In this document: positions 13,692 through 26,406 of the stretch, in pieces
Layout of the letters: every line of letters starts with the position of its first letter
How positions within the stretch are numbered: position 1 is the stretch's first letter
Source of the DNA: Vespula vulgaris
Taxonomy: Eukaryota; Arthropoda; Insecta; Hymenoptera; Vespidae
Direction: 5' to 3'
Length of the DNA: 64,000 bases
Assembly: GCF_905475345.1 (NCBI RefSeq)
Contig: NC_066587.1
Location: 17,118,558 to 17,182,557, forward strand
Notes under the pieces: generated by a model
The model's database searches: none
The model's input: only the letters and a program-made list of their open reading frames with translations
What the model was told of the DNA's origin: nothing
Translations under genes and position numbers: made by a program

Positions 13692-13746
13692 CCTTCACCT
13701 CACTTCTTATAGTTTGATGCTATGAGAAATCTTGGCCGCAAACCAC
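13066..13746. repeat. Diverged tandem duplication, about 340 bp unit
   Basis: Unit 1 (about 13066-13410) and unit 2 (about 13411-13746) share an ordered series of matching blocks. These are CGATAAATTG (13069 and 13414), CTCGATCGATTA, GATTTATATCGAA, a block ending in AACGTTTCG, ATCTTACAAGTTTG, a (CT/GA) tract, and CTTCTCGTAGTTTAAT versus CTTCTTATAGTTTGAT, followed by a TGGCC-containing end. The units differ mainly by substitutions and by the length of the purine/pyrimidine arrays (unit 2 has a long (CT)n at 13640-13684). No coding frame is preserved in either unit. Confidence 0.75.
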
Positions 13747-14866
13747 ACACTGCATTAAGTTAAGTGCCGAGCGTCGAGACGATGCAACGCGCGTTCACTT
13801 TTGATATCCCGAACGATAGTATACCATGTTCTTAAACATTTCCTGGTTTAATTTGTAATTTCTTTCGTTAAGTGCCCAGTCTCTTTTTATTAGTCAAATT
13901 TTTTCAACGACGACTCCTTTCTCGTTTCCTCCCCACCCCCTTTTTCTTTTTTTAAGCAAGAAAAAAAAATACGAGATAAGATGTCGGATCTTTTTGAGAG
14001 ACATAAAGGCCGATCTTGTTCTTTGAGAAAACCATTCCAAAGCTCATTCATTTATTTATTACGGCCATTACCATTCGAGAATAGATCCCTTGCAATAATT
14101 TTGAATTGCACTTATCATATATATGCACACACACACACGCACACACACATATATATTACTTGTCGCCTTTACGCAACGCTGGTATATTTTTCTGTTTTAT
14201 TTATTTATATTCCCAGTAGTGTGATTAGGTTGTACGATAAAACAAAAAAAAGAAAAAGAAAAGAAAAAACGAAATGAAAAAAAAGAAAAGAAAAGAAAAG
14301 AAAAAATCAAAGTTAAGCCAAGCCTCGATCGAATTCCGGTTTCAAGCACGATTAAACTAGAATTTTCTTCTTGTTGTTTTTTCCTCTCTCTCCCTCTCTC
14401 TCCCTCCCTCTCTCTCTCTCTCTCTCTTTTTATTTATTTAATATATTTTTTTTTTCTTAATTGTCCCCTCGACCCGCTCCCCCCCCTCAGGTCACCATTT
14501 AAAACGTACGTAAATTTCTTAAGCGAAATCGAAGTAGACGAGGTCTCTTATCTTCGCGCTAATGAAACCTCGACAGTATCAATTAGTTACTTGCTCCTAT
14601 CTGGCCGATACCTCTACGCGTGGCACGCCATAATATTTCAACTCGTTCGCGAGCCCCCGTAGGTACCTAAGTAATTTGATTTAAAATAACGGACTTGTGT
14701 TATTAGATACGAACGTATAAATAATGACGTTCGAATGAAGCATGCATATGTATGTACAACTTACAAAGCCAATTCAAAACAAGAGATCGAAAGGAGCTTC
14801 TGGAATTAACTTTTTCAAACTTTTCTAATAGCTAATATATGCAGTAAAGAATAATATATATATATG

Positions 14867-14897
<31 letters not shown>

Positions 14898-15621
14898 ATA
14901 TTTTTTTCTGTTTGTGTTTTATTCGATAAAAAAAAAAAAAAAAAAATGTAAGGATTGATCGAAAAAGTTGGTTACGTTCTAGAATATAAATATAAAATTG
15001 CATTAATCCATAAATCACTTTGATCGAATCTTTTTCTTCTTCTTTCTTTCTTTTTTTGTTTCTTTTACTTTTCTCATTATTTCGATTCTCCGATGTTCGT
15101 GCTTTTTATACATGGTTCATCAAATCACTTCTTTTTTTTTTCCTTACCAAACAAATCGAATTCGAAAATTTCTATACGATTTCTCGCCGATAAGGATTGA
15201 ATTATGTTTGCAATAATTACAATAAAATATTTTGTACGTGAAAAAGAAACAGATAATAATAAAAAAAAAAAAAAAAGAAAGAAAAAGATAAAAAAGAAAG
15301 AGAGAAAAAAAAATATAATTACATCTTTATACCGTAAGGATGTTACAAAAGCTTTTGATCAATCGTACGGTAAGAGAGTATATGTATGTCGTGCGTACAT
15401 ATATACATATATATATCATACAAATTGAAATCAAACAAAAACTTCAAAAGATCGAACGAGCAACAACTATTTCTATTATGAAGGCTCTCAGATATTCTCA
15501 CCCTTTGTTTATTTATTAGGAAAACTATACGATATGAATTCGTGCGTGTGTGCGTGCGTGCATATGGCTGCGTGTATTTGTGTGTCTATACTTGTCATAA
15601 CATATAGTACGTTATGACATC

Positions 15622-15669
<48 letters not shown>

Positions 15670-15796
15670 ATAATATCGAAAAATATCGTAACCTTGTCCA
15701 CCTTGTACAATTTTATGGCGTCCGTGGTTGAAAATAGAACGCTCTTGTGGGAATAGAAGTCAGGGTGTGGTGATCATATAAAGGAAGTAAGGAAGG

Positions 15797-15872
15797 GATG
15801 GATGGATAGATGGATGGATGGATGGATGGATGGATGGATGGATGGACAGATGGATGAATGAATGAGAGAGAG
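15797..15872. repeat. (GGAT)n tetranucleotide array
   Basis: GGAT/GGATA units repeat for about 75 nt with a few substitutions, then run into a short (GA)n tract. Confidence 0.9.
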
Positions 15873-16750
15873 AGAGAGAGAAGGATCGACTACTTTCGTG
15901 ACGGCACGAGAGGATAGTAGAGGGATTTGCTTAACATGACTTTACACCTTCCATTCCCATTAATAATCCGAATGAGAAGACAAGGAAACATAGTAGGAAG
16001 ATGAAAATGAACTCTATCTGTCTGTCTGTCTGTCTGTCTATCTGTCTGTCTATTTGTATCTCTCTCTTTTCATTTTCTCTCTTCCGCATTAAATACTAAT
16101 AATAACCAAACGAATAGGAAAGAGAAGGAGAGAAACATTTAACGAAATATGTACGATTTCACAGATGAAGAAAAGAAAGAAAGAAAGAAAGAAAGAAAGA
16201 AACGTAAAAAAGAAGAATGAAAAAGATAAAAGAAGATAAAGAAGGTCAAAGAAAAACATTTTTTCTCTGTTTACTCTTGGTAAGAATATACAATGTTATT
16301 GTAAATAACGAGGTCCCTAGTGAAAAATTTGTCAAAGCTGTCACGTTGCTTTTTCGGTCGTAAAACGTCACGCACGAGTTAGATACACGTACCTATATAT
16401 ATATATATGCGTGCGTGTCTATATCTTTGTATTTGTGTCTTTTCTCGACAAGAAAGAAAAATATTTCTATTTTCCACGGGGCTAGGGGTATACGTCTCTT
16501 CTCTCTATCCAGGATGGCACGTTCTCTCTCGAGCGATGTCACTCCTCGTGCGTGGCGTGTGCGAGAAGAGACGAGAAGAAAAAAAAAAAAGAAAAGCTGA
16601 AGAAGAAACGGGGTAGAGAGGTACGGAGAAGAGAGGAAAAGGGTTGAGAGCCTCGGAGGAGGGCTTCGAGAGGTATTCTTACGTCGTGGGTTAAAGCGCA
16701 CGCGTGCAAATGCGTGGGCTGATAAAGCCGTCGCCAAGCAGTCTAGGCAT

Positions 16751-16790
<40 letters not shown>

Positions 16791-18024
16791 CCTTCTCTTT
16801 TCTCCGTTATCTCTACATATTCATTTTCTCTCTTCTCCTTCCTCTTCCTCCTCCTCCTCCTCCTCCTCCTCCTCCTCCTCCTCTTCTTCTTCTTCTTCTT
16901 CTTCTTCCTATTCTTGTTCAACTTGTTCTTATTCCTCCAGCAACTCGTCTAGTATATCTCGGACGTTCTCGTCTCTTCTTCTTTACACATTTTTTCTTCC
17001 TTTTTTTTTCATCCTTTTTACATCGACCCCGACAACCTTCACACCCCTTTCTCACCCCTTTCAGACATCCGGTCGTGAGAAGAGAGCACCCATCCCTCTT
17101 TCCTTCTCTCTCTCTCTCTCTCTTTCTCTCTCGTTCGCTCATATTTCTCTTTCAATTTTTTCCCTCCTCGTCGTCTGTCCTTACTTCGAGATAATCGAGT
17201 TTCGTCAAGCCTTACAAATTTCCTCTCTTTCTCTCTTACTTTCCTTTCCTTTTTCTTTTTCCTTTTCTATTCTTTTCTTTTCTTTTCTTTTCTTTTCTTT
17301 TTTTTCTTTTAATTATATCCCATAGATCATCGATATGATTTTTCGTATCGAAAAGATCGCACCTGAATGATCTTTTAAAGGGTCTGGAATAAATGAAATT
17401 GTAGATCGTTATCAAAGGATTTCGAAGGAAGTGGAAAGGAGTCTTTAAGTCGGTGATTAGAAGTAAATTGATGATTTTTATCTGTGCCGGTCGTGTTGGG
17501 TGGTTGAAAACTTGAAAAAGAGAGGCTGATCGTTTCCACTGATAAACTCCGTGCACTCTCCGTCGTTAATCTGTGTACGGTATACGTTTTAGAAAGCGTC
17601 GAGACGTGCGTATTAAATGTAAGTATAACTACGTGTATATACAGATGTGTATGTGTGTGTGTGTTTGTATTTAAGTGGATTACTATGTACATAATATGAT
17701 ATATGTATGTATATACATATGTAGGATCATATTAGAAATTTATTAGGAAACACTCGAGGCATTTTACGATCGAGTTCTTGCGAAAACACGGCATGAAGGA
17801 TATTTGGGGTTTGCATCTGGTTCATTTCGCATCTGCTCTCATCGAGATTTTGCTTTCTTTTCTTTTTTTCTTTTTTTCTTCTATTTCTTTTTTCTTTTAT
17901 ATAGATGTATCTCTTTCATATTTTATTTTTATTTTTTCTTTTTTTTTTTTTCTTTATTACTCGTTCTAGTATCTCCAATTTCTGAGAGTACGATATAATC
18001 TCGATGTCTAGCGTGATTTTTGAT

Positions 18025-18078
<54 letters not shown>

Positions 18079-18392
18079 CCTTCAAAATCTTTCCCTCGAA
18101 ATCTCGGTTCTCTCTTCCGAATACAATAACTACCCTAAACGAAACGTGTACATGTAAAAATATATATCTATATATAGAACAGTCCTACGCACACATGCTG
18201 ACATACATACACACATACATACATACATATATTACATGTACATAGACATATACTAAAATATCCGACGAATATGTATGATATATATGATACGAACATGTAC
18301 ATGAAAATATCCAACCCTCGTTTCTCAATTTCACCCTCACCAAACGTCCTTCTAGATTTCTACATTCCTTTTATTCTCTTCCTGTTTCTCCC

Positions 18393-18436
<44 letters not shown>

Positions 18437-18657
18437 TTCTCATTCTATCACGACTCTATCGACTTTACGACTCTGTTACGATCATTATCTTAATAAGAAG
18501 ATCTTCGCGGGAAGCCGCAAATGAGATTTTCGGGGTTCTTTTTTTTCAATCCCCTTCGCAAAATCATCCCCCTTCGTAGACGACTTGCTATCTCTTTTTA
18601 TCTTTACGAGATTATTTCACGTAGGTGTCACCATGCTATACGGGTAAAGAACTTTTT

Positions 18658-18660
<3 letters not shown>

Positions 18661-18730
<70 letters not shown>
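18661..18730. repeat. (CT)n microsatellite, about 35 units
   Basis: A 70-nt CT run with one GT interruption at about 18718. It is one of the longest dinucleotide arrays in the window. Confidence 0.95.
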
Positions 18731-18731
<1 letters not shown>

Positions 18732-19172
18732 TTCTCTCCTTCTTTCTTCTGTATCTCTATAATTTTCTCTTTAACGTTTTTTCATTTGTAAAGATGTCGA
18801 ACGTGGGTTTCGGCCACAAGAGTATTGCTTAAAATCATATTATATTTAACGCGACACGCCTTGTTTGTCTCTTTCCGGAATGCGGCCCTATTACCAACGA
18901 CATCTCTCGAATATGCTAATGCGATTTACTCCGCGTTAGTTCTGTCGTAGGTAGCTAGGTAGGAGAAAGAGGAAGAGGAGGAAGAGGAGGAGGAGGAAGA
19001 AGAATAAGGTTGCAGAAGAATCGCGAATACGTTACATGCATACGTACTTACATACGTACATTGAAGATCAACACACGTTGAATTGCAGATGCACCTTATG
19101 TATATTTTTTTTTCTTTTTTATTTTTCTTCTCCTGCTTCTTCTTTTTTTATTCATCTTTTAATAGTTCCATC

Positions 19173-19454
19173 GTATAAGCACAATCGTGATATCATTTTT
19201 GTAGTCATTCGAAAGTGACTTTGTGATTGACACGTATACATTCATTATGTAACGAATACGTTACAATGCACTTCACGCTCTTTTTTTTTTCTTTTTTTCT
19301 TTTTTCCCTTCTTCTTCTTTTTTTCTTTTATATATATATATATAAGTATAAAGAGTGTGTTCTAATCGTCTCATAATTTTTATAATTATTCTTAAGTGAC
19401 TATATAATTGACGTGCGTTTCATCGATTATGTAAAGAATGACGTACGAATCGCA
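19173..19454. repeat. Diverged direct repeat, about 181 bp offset
   Basis: The stretch around 19190-19270 (AAGTGACTTTGTGATTGACA, then TTATGTAACGAA and AATGCA) aligns with about 19371-19454 (AAGTGACTATATAATTGACG, then TTATGTAAAGAA and AATCGCA). T-rich tracts separate the units. A TGATATCATTTTT motif upstream of unit 1 recurs again at about 19619. This looks like an old tandem duplication with no coding content. Confidence 0.55.
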
Positions 19455-20671
19455 AAATATATTTTCTTTTCTTTTTTTCTTTCTTTCTTTCTTTCATTCT
19501 TTACACACACACACACACACACACACCATTTTATATAACGATCATAACAACGATATAATTTCCCTGCGTTACGTACAAATCTGTGATTTTCTGATCGACA
19601 AATTAATTGATCATAAATGATATCATTTTTCGTCATAAGTCAGTTCCTATTAATATCGGGAGGAAACATAAAATAGCTGTAGATATCAAGGCTCATATGT
19701 CAAAAACTCTGTATATCGAGATTCGGTGGAATGTTTCTTGCTTCAAGTATTATGCGTTTCCATATGTGTGTATGCCATACGTGAAAAAGATAAAGAGAGA
19801 AAGAGAGAGAGAGAGAGAGAAAAAGAGAAATATGTCGTCGTTACACGCGTGTTGTCCGCTGAGATTATCTGATTGTGCTAAATTCACATCGCGTTTGTTC
19901 CGTTCTCCGTTCAGGAAGTGACGTCAGATATATCAGGCAGCATAGATTGCAAACGATCGGGATTTACGTATTTTGCGTGTTTCACGTTCGTGTACTGATT
20001 CACACACGTACGTACATACGCACGCGTGAACGCATAAGAGAGAAATAGAGAGAGAGAGAGAGAAAGAGAGAAAAAAAAAGAGACACAGAGAGAATTTTCG
20101 CAAAACAATGTTCGTAGAGGTGGAAGGCCAAACTCAACTCAAACGTCCTCTACGTTACGGCCCAACTGTTCGTTCTCTCTATGTACATTCGCACATTGGT
20201 ATTCGTATTTCCGCACGACGGATTTTTTTTTTTTTTAGTTCTACCGAATGTATGCCGTACTCTATATAGGACAATTTCCTGTTCGCGGAAACAACGTTAC
20301 GTCGTTCGACATCATCCCTGACTTTTCTCGGCCCGATTACATCCGTATCAACCAAGCCCATCTTTGTAAAGAGTAGAAAGAGTTAGTAGTAATAGTGACA
20401 GTAATAATAATAGTGGCGGTAGTAGTAGTAGTAGTAGTAGTAGTAGTAACATCGAATAACTCGAGAAAATCTCAGGAAGAATCGTCGTGCCATTGCCGAT
20501 ATCAAGAGAAATCAGAGACTTGGATAAAAATCAGATTAAACGTCAACTTGAAAATGTCGAGTCTGAGTTTTACGTTGACAAAAAAAAGAGAGAGAGAGAG
20601 AGAAGGGAAAAAAAAACTCTTACATGGATACAATTTGTATGTGACAGATAACGATAGATATATCGAGGATT

Positions 20672-20704
20672 AACGTTTCTACGTTTCTACGTTTCTACGT
20701 TTCT
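20672..20704. repeat. Octamer tandem repeat (ACGTTTCT)4
   Basis: Four perfect consecutive copies of ACGTTTCT. Confidence 0.9.
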
Positions 20705-21558
20705 GTCGCATTCGGAATATTTAGATTTAATAAAGTAATCCGTGGTATTTTCATTCGTGACTGTTATTCCTGATCGTTTAATTCTCCTCTTGAAAATATA
20801 GAAAGTATGTATGATATATATGATATGATATGGTACGTATGTATGTATATGTATATATGTTTGAATGTACGTACGTATAATTCGAAAACGTCATACGTAA
20901 GTATGTAATCGAAGGTTGAAAATCATGAAAATGGTACTAGAAATTCTTACGTTCTTCTTCGCACTATATTCAGGATCTCGTTTCGCTTTGAAATCATGTA
21001 CGAAGCATTATGTTATGTATGTATGTATATATACGTGTCTTAGTACGTATGTATTGTGGTTATATAGAACGTGGTCCAGCGTTGTTGATGATATCCAGCC
21101 TCGTGGCAATTTAATCGAATATTCACTTTCTCTGAGCGACCTACGGACGAAGATATTTTTTTTTTTTTAACTTCTCGAAAAGGCACGTTCCCATCGCAAA
21201 GTGTGAAAGTATATGTACATATATCTCTCTCTTTCTCTCTTTCTCTTTCTTACTAGGAACAACAAAACTGTGTTGGATATATTATAGAACGAGTATGCGA
21301 TCTCTTTCGCCCATACATAGCTCTCGCCACCACCCACGGAAGTATTTTCAAGTTACGCGATCGCATGCGTGAATTACGTGGGCGAGATTCTGCTGTATGG
21401 TGCACGATCGAGATAGTCTCTCTCTCTCTTTCTTTCTTTCTATATGCTCCTCGAATTTAAATGAGAGAACAACCACGAAAATCCTTCGAGAGAAGAGCAC
21501 GTGTGTATAACATCCACCGTGCTCAATTTTCTTATATGAAAGACAGAGAAAGAGAGAA

Positions 21559-21590
<32 letters not shown>

Positions 21591-23661
21591 TCTTGCAACG
21601 TAACTCGATACGAATCGAACTCGCGTGGGTCGATTTCTTCGTTAATATTCGTGTTAGTATATCATTCTTTTTTTTTTTTTTTTTAATATTTTTTAATTTT
21701 CTTTTTTCTCGTTTGACAGATGCAGAGTGGGTTTAAAATATAGGCGCACTCGTATTTCACTTAATATCAACGGTACTTTATAAATGCGTTTGGATTTGTC
21801 CAAGAATCATTCGTAATAACAATAACAACGGAAGGAAAAATAATAACTCGTTTCTTTTAAATCGTTTTCTATGAAACCAAATTTGTAGTAAATTATTAAC
21901 TGCGTCAAAATGATAAATAAGACCGATTAGCTGACGTTAAAGAAAGAGGAGGACTACTTTTGAAAGAAATATCGTCCGATAAAGGTCTAATGTTTCCCCG
22001 AGAAAAATGAAGATGAAGCGTTATACGATATTTAGTAAAATATAAGAGAGACCCGATCGACTTAGTCTTAGTTTATTATTATTATTATTATTATTATTTT
22101 ATTTTTTTATTTATTTTTTTTTTAAGAGAAAGGAACATTTTTTTACACGACATGACCTCTCATAACGTGAGCACGGCATTATATACATGCATACATACAT
22201 ACGCACATATATATATGTATCTTTTCTTCATCTTTATTTATCATATATATTCTTTTTCTTTCATTCGTCGAGAAACGTAACTACGAGGTAGGAGGCCGTC
22301 TGGATCGTCTCATTGAGGTTGATCTATGATTTTTAATTGAAATGAAAGAAGCAATTCAATGATGAAAACGTTCGTTTTAATTACCGAGGTAAAGAGCACT
22401 CCTCCATATCATGATTGGACACCGATGCTCTTTAATTACGTGCCTATTGATTTTCAAAACGTCCAAGAGTTAAAGATATTTTATTACTCGCATAACTAAC
22501 GTACGTGTCAGATTCAGAATTGTACAAGTGTATGTCTATATAAAATATACGTGTGTATGTGTGTACATGTTTGTACGAAGATGCACATTTCTGACTTTAC
22601 CATGCAAACTGCATAATGCATATCTACGGGTATCGACATTTTCACGATGTAGTAGTAACGATGATATTTGCAAAGAAATCGTTCCTCCCAAAGATTTTTA
22701 CGACTTATTCCGCACGTCCTATATATTTTATATCGTCGCATTCCTTACATTGAATTTTATGATTATCGTTCATTTTTACTAACATATAAATGATATCTAT
22801 TATCATCGTGTTTTTATTTCCATGTAAAATACGTTGTTTTATGTCTTTGTAAACACGTCTTTTTATAGTCATCGTTATATTTTTTTTTTTCTTCCCTTAA
22901 AAAAAAAAAAGAAAAAAAAAAGAAAAAAAAATCTTGTTTTTTTTTTCTTTATTTTCTTATTTTCAGAAACGGGAGCACGTATTTTTTTTTTTTTTTTGTA
23001 TTCTTCTTTCCCTTTAATAGTTTTTATGAAAACGAAAGAGATCGTTAATGGGGTTCTCTTTAAACGCGTCGTAAGTTGATTTTCTTTCAAAAGCGGTTTA
23101 CTTATTGCGTCGTAAGAAAACGAGGCGTTTATCAATTAGCGATAATTAATGCGCAAGATCCATGTACCGAATCGAGAAAGGAGGCAAAACGGTCGTGACA
23201 TCACTTCCTGTCGTCTTTCTCCTGGCCTCTCGAGTTTTAGCGCGCGAATTCAGCCGGAGCTAATTAGCGATCGGCAATAATCGCGAGCTTGGGTGCAATT
23301 TCTATTCCATGTATATATAGGTGTATATACGTAAATACATATATATACACATACACACACATATATATATATATGAATACGTATGTATATGTACGTGTAT
23401 ATATACTTATGGTTAGAACTCTTGCTAGAAGACGAAGGTTCAGATCGTACCGTACGATTCGACGTTTATCTTTATGGTGGTCGATTAATTTTCTGCTTCT
23501 CCTTGTACTCTGTAGCAACCTTTACTACGCGCGTCTCTTTATCACGATCGTTCAGCTTTCCTTTTAATTTCATCGAGTGCATCGCGTGATCGCCAAGTTT
23601 TATGTCGTACGAAATTATCAGATTTATGGTAATGACAATTTCTTCTTTTTCTTCTTTTTTT

Positions 23662-23710
<49 letters not shown>

Positions 23711-25077
23711 TCCCATTACGGTAATCCATTAATTTTAATTGTAAATCTTTACGACTCGACGACCAGAGATATTCATAGATTTATTTTTTCTTTATTTTTT
23801 CTTCTTTTCTCTTTGTTTTTCTTTCTTTCTTTCTTTCTGTCCCTTTTCTCTTTTCAAACGTTTGACATTAAATATTATGAAAGCTTTGACATTAGATATT
23901 ATGAATCGTATCTTCAAGCTTAAAGAATCGTTATGTCAGGTGTAACGTTAAATCGTTGCTTCGACTAAATCGACATTATGAATCATGTTAACTAGTCATT
24001 TGCAATCGGTTACACATCGTTAAAGGTTTTAATTCGTATATCGTAAAAATACAGTTCCGTATCTTTTTCATCATTTCTCGGGAATCTTGTTTTGTATGTA
24101 ACTGCATACATATGTATATGTATGTATATATATGTAACTACATATATGTATAAGATCTATAATTGCAAGTGGAGGATTAAGAAGAAATATCGCAGAGGAT
24201 ATTTAGCATGCTAAGATGCAAAGAAGGAAACATATCAATGATAGAGAGAGAGAGAGAGAAAGAGAGAAAGATTATATTTCATTGAAGATAACTATAATAG
24301 AAATTACTTGATCTCGAACCAGATCGAAATGAAATTCCACCAGTGTTTCCGTTACCTTCTCTTTTACAATTTTTCACTTGGATTCACTTTTCGTGAATTT
24401 ACACTTGGGACAAAGAATAATAAAAAAAAAAAGGAAAAAAAATGTCAAAAATGCGATGAAAAGAAGAAGACAAAAATCGAAACAAAAAGAAGAATAAGAA
24501 GAAGAAGAAAGAAAAATATATAAGAAGAAGACGAAGAAGAATCGAAACGATTCGTTTCGCGTTGAAACTCTCGAAGGTGAATTTAATGAAACGCCAGGTT
24601 TTATGATGGACGCGAGGAAGGATCAAGAGAAGGAGATATATTTTCCGTGTGTATAAAGTTCTCTCTTCGGCATTGTGAAAGAGGAAGAAGAAGAAGAAGA
24701 AGAAGAAGAAGAAGAAGAAGAAGAAGAAGAAGAAGAAGGAGAAGAAGAAAGAGAAGAAGAAGAAGAATAAAAAGGAATGAAAGAAGTATAAGAAAGAGAA
24801 GCGAAAAAAACAAATAAGAAGAAGAAGAAGAAGTAGCAGTAGAAACCGATCGTGGGAACTGTCGGGATAACGTCATAAATTTACTAGCCGCGATGGTTCA
24901 GCTATCGGTGCATCCATATTCCACTTCCTCCAAGTAAGAGTGTAGTCTCTAAAGCCATCTGCCATATTTCGATCAGGATCACGTCCGTCTTTTTCTATTC
25001 CTGGACCTTTGTACAAGTTACTCTGTTTCTCTTAACCTGCGAGATGATCCTAAGTTGGTACCTTTCTTCTCGTAGTG

Positions 25078-25239
25078 GTAGTAGTAATAGCAGTAGTAGT
25101 AGTAATAGTAGTAGTAGTAGTAATAGTAGTAATAGTAGTAGTAGTAATAACAGTAGTAGTAGTAGTAGTAGTAGTAGTTTGCTTTTGCCAGGTGAATCAC
25201 GTATCGTCCATGAGAAACCTTCTCTCTACGTTTCGCCGA

Positions 25240-25300
<61 letters not shown>
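25078..25300. repeat. Compound (GTA)n and (GA)n arrays
   Basis: A GTA/ATA-type trinucleotide array (25078-25178) is followed by a 65-bp unique spacer and then a pure (GA)28 run (25244-25300). The open frames through it (poly-Ser, poly-Val, Arg-Glu repeats) are artefacts. Confidence 0.9.
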
Positions 25301-25303
<3 letters not shown>

Positions 25304-25683
25304 TATTTTTCTACTTGCGTTCGTAGCCACCGACAAACCAAATACGGATAACTGAGAAGACGACGAGGAAGCTGAAAGAAACGAGTAGAGGACTTGGTCC
25401 CGACCCAGTAAGGGCATCCTAGCCCTTTCCGATCTTTTTTCTTAAACTTTGATCCTTCCACACTGGGAGCCTACAAGATTTTATCGCTTCCTTTTGCGAG
25501 CTTTCGCGTTCGAGCCTTTCCTCTAATAAGATGGGACTCTAAGTGCGAAGAGATCTAGATAAGAAAATGTTAAACGTTAAGAGAATTACACGGGCAAGAA
25601 AGATCGAGATAAAGATAGATATGCTTAATGATATATTTTCAACTTGAATTAGCGCTGGTGAAAGTGATCGTAAGTTTTCCTAA

Positions 25684-25733
<50 letters not shown>

Positions 25734-26154
25734 CATATATATATATATATACATTATTTACGTTGAACATAACTACCAAATAAATGGTCCCATAATTCTT
25801 AATAAATAACACATTTCTACCGACAGAAATTTACGTCATTTCGTAGAAGAAGAAGAAGAAGAAGAAGAAAAAAAAAAGACAAAAATAAAAGTAAAAGACA
25901 AAGGCGTGTATTTTGTAAGAGAGCACGTTCGCGTATGGAATTTAAATGTTCAATCAGAGCAATTAGAAATTCCAAGCGACACGGTCGTATCGTCGAGTTT
26001 ACGAGACATTTATCGACTTCGGAGGACGATCAACGTCGTCAGATCGTACTCCTTCTTTTTCTTTCTTTCTTTCTTTCTTTCTTGCTTGCTTTTTCGTTCT
26101 TTTTTCTTATTTCCTTATTTTCTTTTCCATTTTTTCTTTCTCTTTTCATTTCAG

Positions 26155-26216
26155 TCGTCCAGCCATGATATGACACTCGAGTGAAGCGAGCTCTCTGTAA
26201 GCGACGGGCAGCCATC
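26155..26216 (+). promoter_or_regulatory. Sulf1 leader exon with two overlapping upstream ORFs
   Basis: A pyrimidine-rich acceptor (TTTCATTTCAG, AG at 26153-26154) suggests a leader exon starting at 26155. Before the main ATG at 26217 there are two tiny upstream ORFs. ATG-ATA-TGA lies at 26165-26173, and ATG-ACA-CTC-GAG-TGA lies at 26170-26184 and overlaps the first in another frame. Such minimal uORFs normally lower initiation at the main start. The effect here is inferred and depends on the transcript really including this segment. Confidence 0.45.
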
Positions 26217-26375
26217 ATGAGGATATTACTTCAACTTCTGGCCGTCCTGCTGTTGGGCGTCAATGCCAGACGAAGGGACGGCGAGGGCCCTGTAGACGAC
26301 ATCTTTGGTGGACAGCGTCGTGCCACTCAGCACAAGATTAATTACAACACTAATAACAACAACAACAACAACAAT

Positions 26376-26406
<31 letters not shown>

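Larger units (their letters stand above)
13747..26154. other. Gene-poor, microsatellite-rich region (3' part)
   Basis: No gene is supported. The main arrays are (CT)n at 15624-15663, 18025-18072 and 18661-18730, (GGAT)n at 15797-15872, (CTGT)n at 16016-16052, TCC/TTC at 16850-16910, (TTTTC)n at 17275-17300, (TA)n at 18395-18434 and 25687-25728, ACGTTTCT x4 at 20672-20704, (GTA)n at 20418-20449 and 25078-25178, (GAA)n at 24681-24767 and (GA)n at 25244-25300. A palindromic CRE-like TGACGTCA lies at 19919-19926. A diverged duplication at 19173-19454 is listed separately. A donor-like GTAAGAG stands at 24934. Otherwise I see nothing in the unique stretches. Confidence 0.6.

Noticed and set aside
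26181..26216. Upstream extension of the Sulf1 frame to a GTG codon
   Set aside because: It has no ATG in that stretch and would bury the signal peptide. The ATG at 26217 starts directly with the hydrophobic leader.
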